Part shown: positions 21,028-30,121 of the stretch, piece after piece
How positions within the stretch are numbered: the stretch's first letter is position 1
How the letters are laid out: the number at the start of each line of letters is the position of its first letter
Assembly (NCBI GenBank): GCA_031310005.1
Contig: CM062379.1
Span: forward strand, 1,922,001 to 1,986,000
Direction of reading: 5' to 3'
Length of the DNA stretch: 64,000 bases
DNA from: Dactylellina haptotyla
Lineage: Eukaryota > Ascomycota > Orbiliomycetes > Orbiliales > Orbiliaceae
Notes under the pieces: model-generated
Told to the model about the DNA's origin: nothing
What the model saw: only the letters and a program-made list of their open reading frames with translations
The model's database searches: none
Program-made: the position numbers and the translations under genes

Positions 21028-22807
21028 GTTGACGCAAAGGTTTAACAAGAAGTCAACTGAATGATTCCTATTATATAGTGGTTCAATCGAATATATAACC
21101 AACTATCTTTTTGAGGAAAGGGTTGAAGTGAGATTTTTTCTTTGCTAAGCATTTCTAAGAACTTCCTCCACGGCTTAAAAGCGGGGCGCTTTCCTCTTTA
21201 TGTTGGTTAATGAGGATCCGAATATTCCACAAAAATCTCAGTATTTGGGATTCTTCCGGGCCCGCAGGTATGCATCTTACAAGGTCCCACGAAACCTTTA
21301 GCTCAAGGGTCCCACAAATATGATCCTAGTGCCTGCCTAGACTATCCTCCCCCTAGCCAAAAATTCTTCGCGAGGTTTTCCCTCTGTGTTGCGCGGTGAT
21401 TCCCGCTAATGTCGCGATTAGTTATCGGTTATTTTGTGTAGAAATTCAGCAAAAAGCTAAATGCAGTATGCGATCTTGCTATCTTGGGACGCAGAAAAAC
21501 CATATTGCGGCCCGCCCGTTGTTCTAGCAGCAGGTTTGTGGGAAAAGCTAACTTGGCGGCAGGGATATGCATGTGAGAAGTGGAGGCTGTATTACTGATA
21601 CGACAACCGTTTCCCCGTTCTAGGCAAGTCCTAAATTTTGCGATATATAAAAAGCATGCATCTGCAGCCAGATGAGCTCGAGGTTGGGGGTCCGGTGGAT
21701 TTTCCCATCATGGTGTGGGTCCTGCCCTGTAGACAGGAACGTCAACTGTCGGCTTGCCTTTTCGTATGCAACCGTCCGTTTCAGTCTACGCAGCGGATTA
21801 ACTTCCAGCATTGGTGTCATTTTCACCGGTTCATAGACGTGGAAAAAGAGAATATATCAGGGAATCTTTTAGGGAGGGCCATGGCCACTTAATTGGAAGC
21901 TGTTGACTCGTGGGTATATTCGTAATGTGCAGGCAACCTTCGGGCCCGCGTCGTTTGGGCCCGAGCTGGGGCTAAGCCTTGAAACAGCCGTGGTAGAAAG
22001 AAATTCCGAATTGGTCGCCTATGTTGACAGCAAGCCGCCCGTTTCAAAGGTTGCATTCGACGGAAAGATAAGAATCGTTAACAGGCACGCTCTTAGCGAG
22101 CATGTAGCGACTGTCTCGCAGCAACATTTTTAGAAGCAGCAGCAGGTCATTTGAAACATCCAAGATATGTTTGTTCTTAGCTCTGACCCGTTTGCCAATA
22201 TGTACGGCTAATTTTGAACAGCTTGGAAAGTTTAATTTTCTCTCGGCTGAGCTTCGCTATCGAAGCCAACGGCGCCAAGATTTCTTAGTTCTTTGTCAGC
22301 TCTGCAGTCTTGAATTCTGTTGGATTACCACAGGCACAGAGCTCCACAGAGTTTCCTCTGACGATATGCGAGTCGGACGGACGCGCTACTGTAAGGGCAA
22401 ATTTACCTCATTCGAGTTCCGAAAGAGCAAGATCCAGAGACATCCAACACAATCAAATGACTTTCCTGGGGTGGATGGTTAACCTTGAACTTGAACTGCG
22501 CCATAAATATCCTGTGCGGTTGAACTTTGTGTGACCCTGCCGACGAGGGCCCGATCGGGCCCAAGGCAAATATCCAGGCGCTTCCAAATCAATGATCTGT
22601 ACGAAGCAGTTTGACATAGATTTGAAATTTAAATGCAATTACGTTTCTTAATATATGGGCTAAGTTCTGGCTTTCTGATGTTTATGAGTGTTTCTTCTTG
22701 CTTTCAAATAGAACTAGGATTTTCTTATCATATCATACAAAACATGAATTTATTCTCGAAGTCAATTAATTCTGCGCAACTCGGCAGACTGCCACTGAAT
22801 TGGAATA
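21028..22807. other. intergenic, no gene seen
   Basis: Short frames of 60 to 103 codons occur at 21.6-22.6 kb on both strands, without recognisable content. The region has several GGGCCC sites and a perfect 16-base palindrome at 22547-22562. AT-rich ATATATAA sequence just upstream of 21027 may be the TATA element of the aspartic-peptidase-like gene. Confidence 0.45.
22547..22562. repeat. perfect 16-base palindrome
   Basis: GGGCCCGATCGGGCCC reads identically on both strands. It lies in non-coding DNA about 245 bases beyond the Dph6 stop codon. The half-site GGGCCC recurs around 21260 and 21945-21965. It may be a protein-binding site. There is no direct evidence of function. Confidence 0.7.
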
Positions 22808-25078
22808 TCACCCTTTACGAGTAAGTCGAAGCGAAAATGCGATTCGGAAGCCTGCGCCCTCCCTTCTTCCACGATGAGATGTCCACGAAAGTCCGAAAAC
22901 CGGGAGACATCCTATTCCAGAGAACCCAGTGTCAAGGAGAGTTTTGGTCAAAGAGCCGGCGCTTTCCCACACTGCAGGACTTAAATATAATGTTACACTC
23001 GTCGGGGAATGCTCTTCTCCCTGGGCGTGTTTAATTCCTGCTGCCACTGCATCTATATCTCCATTGGTAACACCCCAGATTAATTTGTGGGGACCAATCT
23101 TGACGGAGGTATATAAGAAGGTCCTATCCGAGCTTTCGTATGACGAGTTCTCAAAGTTCCAACTTGACTCTGAAGGATTATAATCTTCGGAGTAAGCATC
23201 CTCACCAGTAAATTGGTTCTGCACAAATGCCGAATCAATCCCCAAACAAGCAAATTCGACGTTCGAACCAATTGGTAGTTGTGCAACCTGTAAGACGAGT
23301 AGAGGCGGGGGTATTTTGGAATTAAAGCTGCGCCTCCGAGGAGGTTCGATGTTTTCGTCAGATCGCTCGAAGTAACTCTCCAGCGCGGCATCGTCCTCCC
23401 CATCATCGCTACCTTCGATGGTAGTCTCATATACCGATTCGTGGTTGGCGTTCTGTGTGAACCACTCGAGCCAAACATCTTGCATTATCCCGATGTAGTT
23501 TTCGTTCACAGTATAGCCAACACCTCCTAGCCAGCCTCTAGTCCCATGTATGCTCATTTCCCGTCCTACCCGTACCATGCTTTGCAAGGCGAGAGCGGTT
23601 TCTCCCTTGATACCCTGCGTCTCCCACACTTTCATACTTTCCGGAACTAGGCCAATCATCCCTGCGACGCTTACGATTCCTCCAGCAGCAATCGCTTGGC
23701 TGTAGGGTCCAACATTTGCAGGTGCCCAATAAGATCGGCTTTGAACATGCAGCGCCTTCCTACGGTCGTGCTCCTGTAGGGTGTCTACTGTGACTGACAA
23801 TAGTACATTGACACCGGCGGGCATCGCCTCGCCGATTGCGATACAAACTCTAGATGGAGGATTCGGGAATGCGCTAAAGTATGAGGAATATATCTTGTTG
23901 ACAGCTTTGAAATCGGACATAGAACGTAGTAGAAGCAGGGTGGATGTGACCTGTCGTTCACAAGATCCTGCCGCTTGCAGATGGTCCCGAAGTTGCCTAA
24001 AAATCGAAGTAACCTGTTGTTCTGCGTCTCCAGAGTCGGCGTGCAAGTTCGCGACATAGATATTATGAGGGGATTTTTGAATTGATACTTGAAACCGGGT
24101 TGGTGGCGGTGGAAGCTGGGTAACCGAATGTGCTTCACTCGTTATGTTCTTTAACTCCAACCGATTTATAATCTGTTGGAATTCGACGTCTAGAATTGGA
24201 GGCTTCGGCGGGAGCGTCGACTCTCCTGGGTTAGAAACATCGACCACACTGGTTTCTAGAAATCGAGTCCACGCAACATCTCCATCTTCGTTCACAGTCT
24301 CGCTAGCCTTCACCTCCACCCGTTTCGGCCAGCCTCTGCATCCCATAACCAACGTCTCGAATTCCCCTCCTTCTCCAGCGACATTCCCACTCCCCCATCT
24401 CTTTTTCAGGTTCTCGAGGCCAATCCTCGTTCTACTATCTGCAACGTTTTTACCCAGCCACTTTTCGTCAAGCCCGAGACTTGCGACCTTGATGATCCGT
24501 GCATCGAGCCCGACTTGCTCCATTTCAGACAAAACACGTTCCTGCCGTCTTTGCCATAGCCACGCGACCGATATCAAACCTAGGCGTTGGCAAACACTCT
24601 CTACCCTTGTTCTCTGATACGAAGATAATATAGCTCCAGAGCAGACGGCCTTTAGATTCGGATGTTCTTCTTTGACTTTCTTAACCAATTCGTATAAATC
24701 CTCAATCTCGTCTCTTTGAGCAGAAGTTGGATTAGAGGTCGGATGGTAAGATAGATCCTGGTTTACAGATCTGCCATGTATGGCTGCGCGATAGAGCGGT
24801 ATTCCCAGTATCGTTGGATAGTGTGGTAGCACGGTATACCCTACCGTCTGATACATAAAAGAGTTCAAGTCATCCGAGATATCTTCGGAATCCGAAGCCT
24901 GGATAGGAGCAGGTGGGTGGAGGTTTGCAAGGGCGATAACTTTAAAGCCGTTGGCGTTACTGTGGAGTAGTGAGAAGAAGGAATCCTTTCCTCCCGAGAT
25001 GAGGGCGAGGGTTGGGATAGGGCTGTCCATTTCCGGATAAGAAAAGTGACTTTTATCTAGTGGCGTGCCGTTGCTCAT
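22808..25078 (-). CDS. dph6: diphthine--ammonia ligase Dph6
   Basis: One exon encodes 756 residues. The N-terminal 260 residues form an adenine-nucleotide alpha-hydrolase domain with the PP-loop SGGKDS at 28-33, the conserved strand VGYTVLPHYPTILGIPLYR, and GEGGEFETLVMGC near 240. Two RidA/YjgF-like domains follow, at about 335-445 and 455-600. This is the exact domain order of yeast Dph6. The enzyme amidates diphthine, the last step of diphthamide synthesis on eEF2, in the cytosol. The length is close to the usual fungal size. The start is the first ATG and gives a normal N-terminus. It lies 268 bases downstream of Dom34 on the same strand, so the neighbourhood concerns translation. Confidence 0.93.
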   Translation of the reverse strand: MSNGTPLDKSHFSYPEMDSPIPTLALISGGKDSFFSLLHSNANGFKVIALANLHPPAPIQASDSEDISDDLNSFMYQTVGYTVLPHYPTILGIPLYRAAIHGRSVNQDLSYHPTSNPTSAQRDEIEDLYELVKKVKEEHPNLKAVCSGAILSSYQRTRVESVCQRLGLISVAWLWQRRQERVLSEMEQVGLDARIIKVASLGLDEKWLGKNVADSRTRIGLENLKKRWGSGNVAGEGGEFETLVMGCRGWPKRVEVKASETVNEDGDVAWTRFLETSVVDVSNPGESTLPPKPPILDVEFQQIINRLELKNITSEAHSVTQLPPPPTRFQVSIQKSPHNIYVANLHADSGDAEQQVTSIFRQLRDHLQAAGSCERQVTSTLLLLRSMSDFKAVNKIYSSYFSAFPNPPSRVCIAIGEAMPAGVNVLLSVTVDTLQEHDRRKALHVQSRSYWAPANVGPYSQAIAAGGIVSVAGMIGLVPESMKVWETQGIKGETALALQSMVRVGREMSIHGTRGWLGGVGYTVNENYIGIMQDVWLEWFTQNANHESVYETTIEGSDDGEDDAALESYFERSDENIEPPRRRSFNSKIPPPLLVLQVAQLPIGSNVEFACLGIDSAFVQNQFTGEDAYSEDYNPSESSWNFENSSYESSDRTFLYTSVKIGPHKLIWGVTNGDIDAVAAGIKHAQGEEHSPTSVTLYLSPAVWESAGSLTKTLLDTGFSGIGCLPVFGLSWTSHRGRREGAGFRIAFSLRLTRKG

Positions 25079-25346
25079 ATTATCGGGTATTTTGTCCGTT
25101 CATTAACATTGGCACAATAGACACACGGAATCTATGCTTTTGCGATGTAGGTTGATCAGGCCGAGTGGACTGTGAGAGAATGTTGCATCTTGAATCTTGT
25201 TTGAGTTGTGTTCCTTTGGATATTCGTACTATCGATAAACCCCACCAATACAAATGCGGCAGCCCAAAGAGCTTAATAGCTTGTAGAATCCATTCCTTAA
25301 AACAGTAGAGAGAGAAAGCTTGTTATTATTCCAGGGTTCTAAATGT

Positions 25347-26601
25347 TTATAAATTGTCATTATCTTGGTTATCAACATCGGCTTCGGGTTCCTCATCGCT
25401 ATCATCTAGATCCTGGAGAGGGAACATCAATATTGCTGCTATCCCTCCGAGACCATCGAGTCTGATACCACTCTCGTGGATACTACTTAAAATCATCACC
25501 TCTCCGGCTCCGCTTGCTTTTACATCTTCTACCATCTTTACATATCTCCGTCGCTCATTCATATTGTTACTCCGAAATAAGCTGTTACTCATGAGCAGTG
25601 TTCCTACCGCACCCTTTTCAATCGCTCGTTCTACTTCCTTCGGACCGTACCAAGCTCTATCTTCGTCTGTCTGCATCATCTTGAAGAAGGATTCCATGGC
25701 CTTGGTCTCCTTGGCGTACTTTGTGTCTGCCAGCCTCGCAATGACGGCGGGGCTCTTGAGAACTTCGTTCAACGCGTGCACATGACCGGTCGAACAATGT
25801 ACCGTGACGAATTTGGGTTTAGCGCTCATGATTGTCTTATTGTCCGACTTGACTGCCTCTGCAAATATATATTTTTGCAGCGATTCCGCGAGGAAGCCGG
25901 GGGATGCCAACAGCACAACCTTGAGGTTCTCGATAGGGAGGTGGCGGAGAATGGATTGGTATATCGTCTCGTAGAATTTATCCATGGCCTTTTCAAAGGC
26001 GCTGATGGAACCCGTTCGTTTTCTAGGTATGGATATGTCGATACGCTGTCGAAGAACAGTCATATGCTCGGTGATGAGGCAGATGTTGGCGAGACCTAAG
26101 TTTACCTCCACCGTCAGCGACCTGCATCCACTTCTTTGATTTCAGCGAGAGCCAAAGGAGATTCATACCTTCGTGGAGCACCACCGCTCCGATCTCTGCT
26201 TTTTCTGCCGGATCACAAGCTTCCTTCACAACCCCCAAGCTTATAGAATCCCATTCCGCCTTTCCCACCGTGAAGTTCCTATTCAACTCCAGATCCAGGG
26301 TATGATGCGCCCCGATCTTCACATACTTGTTCTCTTCCGATATCCTCCCGTTGATGTGTAGCTGGCCGGCCTGAGTATCAAAGTCCACCTTGTCAACTAC
26401 GATCGTAAGGTTCATATGAACCCTCGAAGATGAGGTGGAGCCGGTTGAAGACTCGGAGACGATTCTGCGAACGGCAGAGGCACGGAGGGTATCGCCAACC
26501 CGGATAAGGTTGAAGGCATGCCACATGTCCTCGGGCTCCTCGGGGTAGAGCGTAACGGTACCGCTGCCATCCCGTTCGACTTGCTGCTTTATTAGCCGCA
26601 T
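25347..26601 (-). CDS. dom34: Dom34/Pelota ribosome-rescue factor
   Basis: Two minus-strand exons, 26601-26169 and 26095-25347, with a 73-base intron (GTATGA..TTAG), give 393 residues, close to yeast Dom34 (386). The N-terminus MRLIKQQVERDGSG is the typical start of the Sm-like domain. [29 protein letters not shown] spans the junction, as in Pelota. The central eRF1-like domain and the C-terminal eL30-like domain (YGPKEVERAIEKGAVGTLLMSN) follow. The GGQ motif of true release factors is absent, as expected. With Hbs1 the protein splits ribosomes stalled on mRNA in no-go and non-stop decay. The C-terminus is an acidic tail, usual for the family. An ATG at 26709 lies in frame and would add 36 basic, Ser/Thr-rich residues. 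I chose 26601 because it matches the family start. Confidence 0.93.
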
Positions 26602-27285
26602 CTTGGAGGTTGTGGCGATGTCCGGGCGGGTGTTAAACGTTGGAAGCCTGGACGAAGTTGCTTGAGGCGGATGTCTCCGCCGTGTTGCTTCGCTTGCTCT
26701 GGTTGACATCAACTCCAAGCCTGGCAACACATTTTAGCCCCATTCATCCATGCTTCGAGACCATCAGGATCCGTTCTGATTCTCAGCGGGGATTCAATTC
26801 CTGAGAAGATGTACGCAGGTGAATGACCAGAGTTCTTAGATATATTGAATAGCTAGATAAGATTATAGATGTGACATTTTGATTTTTCGAGAAGAGAGTA
26901 TCTTCAATACACTTTACATTGCAAAGAAGTCCGCTTTTCCAACTTTTACTCTCTCTCCTTCATTACAGACATTAGATATATTTTAAGCAGAGAGGCCGTG
27001 AATAAAGCCTCCAAGCAGGAAACAAAATAAGTTTTTTTTTCAAAGAAAACGCCCCTGGTGACAAAAGTCGGCATCCCAAGGCAAAACGAACTCTTGATCC
27101 CATAAATTTTGAAAAGTGCGACCGAATAAACCAGAAACAGCGACCTAGTGGAGACAGAAAGAAACGGATACCAGAACAGAAACGGACACGCCCAGCCTAG
27201 AATGATAAGAAAAAGAATTTACAAAAAGAAACCCGCTAAAATAACTCTCAATCCGAAGTTAGACCACACTATCTTGTCAAATTTC
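26602..27285. other. intergenic, upstream region of Dom34
   Basis: Except for the possible 36-codon N-terminal extension of Dom34 (26602-26709), nothing coding is seen. The part at 26.9-27.2 kb is A-rich on the plus strand and probably holds the 3' end of the leftward gene at 27286. Confidence 0.5.
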
Positions 27286-27858
27286 CTATGCAGGCACCTG
27301 CTTGTCCCATGAAACGGTCTTCTTTTTGTGTGGTTGCGGTGCCCGTTCGGGCTGTTGCTGTTGCTTTTGCTGTCCGCCGCTTTCACACCAGGCACCGCAG
27401 GCAATCCTGACAGCGTCCTCGTAGTTGTGTGATCTTATACTCTTTTTCCTTGCCACGCTAGCTTCAACGCTCTTGAGTTGCTTTTCCGCTTCTTCTTTCA
27501 AGAGGGCGTCGTCGACTTGCTTGTTGGCACTGTCTAGAGGAGGTGTGATGGGCGGAGTACTCGGTGCTGAAGGGGTCTTTGATTCTCGTTTTAATATTCG
27601 TGTGTGCGGTGGTACACTTCGTCTTGCAGCGCTGCGGGATCTTGAGCGAGTGGGTTGCCCGGTTGTGTTAACGCTTCGTGTTGCAGAGGAGGTTAGATTC
27701 GACGATGGAGAGCCCGGTGTCGAGGGCGGCGAGGGCAGTGATGCCATTGAAGAACTGTCGGATGATGGGGGGGAGGGGACTATGGGGGCATTTTCGAAGG
27801 GAGGATTGTTCAAGGCCGAAGGATTCGGAGATGGGAAGGGAGGAAAATATCGTAGCAT
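27286..27858 (-). CDS. small Ser/Pro-rich protein with a PP1-docking-like motif
   Basis: One frame of 190 residues. Residues 1-115 are Ser/Pro/Thr-rich with repeated SPP and TPP sites and an RSRSRSAARR block. Residues 120-160 form a charged helix (KEEAEKQLKSVEASVARKKS). A segment NYEDAVRIACGAWCESGG follows, then a Gln run, and the last residues are KKKTVSWDKQVPA. KTVSW fits the RVxF-type docking motif for protein phosphatase 1 ([R/K]-x-[V/I]-x-[F/W]), with basic residues before and an acidic one after, as is common. No domain family is recognised. A PP1 regulator is inferred from that motif alone. The gene could have an upstream exon. The composition, coherent end and lack of stops support it as coding. 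Confidence 0.5.
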   Translation of the reverse strand: MLRYFPPFPSPNPSALNNPPFENAPIVPSPPSSDSSSMASLPSPPSTPGSPSSNLTSSATRSVNTTGQPTRSRSRSAARRSVPPHTRILKRESKTPSAPSTPPITPPLDSANKQVDDALLKEEAEKQLKSVEASVARKKSIRSHNYEDAVRIACGAWCESGGQQKQQQQPERAPQPHKKKTVSWDKQVPA

Positions 27859-30121
27859 TTTGGTCCCAGTTGGATAGGTGATGATGTAACAAACTTGGGA
27901 GAGTAGTAGAGTTGCGGTTTAACCGGAGAGATATTGATATTGCAAGTGCGGTGTCGACCGACTCGTTGATATCGATAGAGGCCAAAGTGTGGGGATGTCT
28001 GTTGTGGAGTTGGACAGCCCCAGATGCTGGTTGTAAGGGTCTGGTGGAGACTCCTGGTGATATATGGAGAGAGGATAGTGGAGGTGTATTTACAAACGAC
28101 GAGGATGGTGTTCGAATAAAAGAGACCCCCTTCGAAAGCAATAAGTTATACCCAAGCCCGAAATATATCTAGTCCCGACTGCCTCAGCCCGGAGGGGGTG
28201 GTGCAGAATCTTACCGCCCAGGCCCTGCAAGTCTTGCAGCTTAGGTATAGCGGGACAAGCTCTAGACCCTCGACGGGTTAAGAAATCCCAAAGGATCACG
28301 GCACTATGTCTCCACTATCTTCAGGTAAGAATTGCTAAGAATTGCTATCGATAATGCACAAGGAAAATCTGTGACGGGCATCCCATGCTCTCTATCGCCC
28401 AACATTGCAGCTGCATGAACAGTCTCTTCCATCCCACTCGCAGTCTTTTTCTGAGCGAGAGGAAAGACAATGTCTAGGGGAATCGCCTCCAATCTCTTCA
28501 CATCGAAGACTGCAGTACTGGCCACTCCGAAATCTCGATCTGATCGGGAATTTCCCCCAGTCCACTGACAATCATAGTGAAGAAGTTGCTAGGGAGCGCG
28601 AATCGGGATAAAACAAGAACAAGGCCGAAGGGCAGGTTCTTTTCTTGGACCAATGATATCAACGAGTCGGCAAGGTGTAAGCGAAGTCGGGAACATGTTT
28701 GCAAGCCAAAAGTAAGTCAAGTCGCCCAAGGCGGGACTGACCGATGCAATCCGCTTGCCTGTACCCCCTGAGGGCGTCATGCCATTCAGCTGAACAGAGG
28801 GACTGCAAATCAAGCTCTGTCAACGGGCTTCTGTCGTGACGTAAAAATGAGCCACACCTCGCTGCACCCCTAAAAGTGGGCGTGTCGATGAGGCATGTGC
28901 CTTCGATCGCGAGCCAAAAACCGTTGTGCTGGACACCCTCATCACTAACCAAATCGACTCGAATCAAGGGTCTGTGGCAATTCACGCCAGCGATGTGCCA
29001 TAAAGCACCGACGGTGCCTCATCGGCGAGAGAACAGTTGGGGAAGTTCATGGCGAGCACCAGGCCCGTCGACTCGTTCGGAGGCGGCGGTGGTGTGGCCC
29101 AGCTGTTTGTTGGGGCAGCCCGCAGCCCTACGCCGGCGCCCCGGTCAACACAAAAGCTGGGCGGGTGAGTGATGCAAGGGTTATGTCGGCCTGCAGCTGA
29201 TCCATGACGACTTGCTGATCTCCTCTCCGGCGCGCACGAGAAACCGTCCGACTCTTCTGTGACATGGTAAATTGAGTCCACCTGCGTTGAACTGTGATAT
29301 AAGTACCACTTACGCTCCTATCAGATAATCACGATGCCGGGAGGCTATTATGAATGTTGTGTAACGTTTACGTCGTTGCACCTCCGTGACCTCTCTCTCC
29401 TACTCTCAGTTTTCTCTGTCACCGAATCTCTAGATGGGGTCTCATGATACATAGATACGTACCAGACTACGAGATGCAGATATCGACCCGCCAGTATTCT
29501 CGATATACTTTCTCAAATATTTCGTCAACTGTCTATTAATTTCCAACGACGGTTTAGTCGCTTTCTCGCGATAGTGATCAGGACATAATTTTGCCCCTCG
29601 AATTCATCTATCAAAAACCCATCTAATATAAAAATTTGTTCATAAAATTATGGACATTTATCTACGGATCGCCGATGCCGCTAAAACTAGGTTCAATACA
29701 AATTAAAGATAAAGGTGTTATTCTAGAAACCAATCATACTGATATACATTGTTGATATAGGACCCTTAAGACCACTTGCTTAACTCGGGCTAGCAATCTC
29801 GATATCCAGGTGTTTATGTCAGACTGACGAAATTGCGCTAAGATCAGCTCTGTAGTTTCGGACACTAAAAAGGCGACAACATTGATCCATCGTTTAGCTC
29901 TTCTAGAAGCCAACATGCAGCTTGCAATATCATACTCGCACTAAATTAAACATAATTTAAATTTTTGGTAGACCTAACTGTTCACGTGAAAAGAGCGCTA
30001 CGCTACTAGCTAGAAAAAATCAAACAAAATTTTTGTTTCTTTGATAGAAAAACGTGACACTCATGCTATCTATTAGTAACATCACGATCCCGTGAATCGA
30101 GAACGCCACAACATCGAGTCA
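27859..30121. other. gene-poor region with coding-like fragments
   Basis: 28.3-29.3 kb is GC-rich and holds several overlapping minus-strand frames of 70 to 108 codons. None is complete and no splice model joins them convincingly. 29.3-30.1 kb is AT-rich, with nothing recognised. An old, decayed gene is possible. Confidence 0.4.
28304..28588 (-). other. possible terminal exon or gene remnant
   Basis: A minus-strand frame of 94 codons follows a CCTAG acceptor-like sequence and ends in TAG. Its translation (FDVKRLEAIPLDIVFPLAQ, and HGMPVTDFPCALSIAI) has protein-like composition. No upstream exon could be attached with confidence and no family is recognised. It may be the last exon of an unrecognised gene or a relic. 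Confidence 0.22.
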
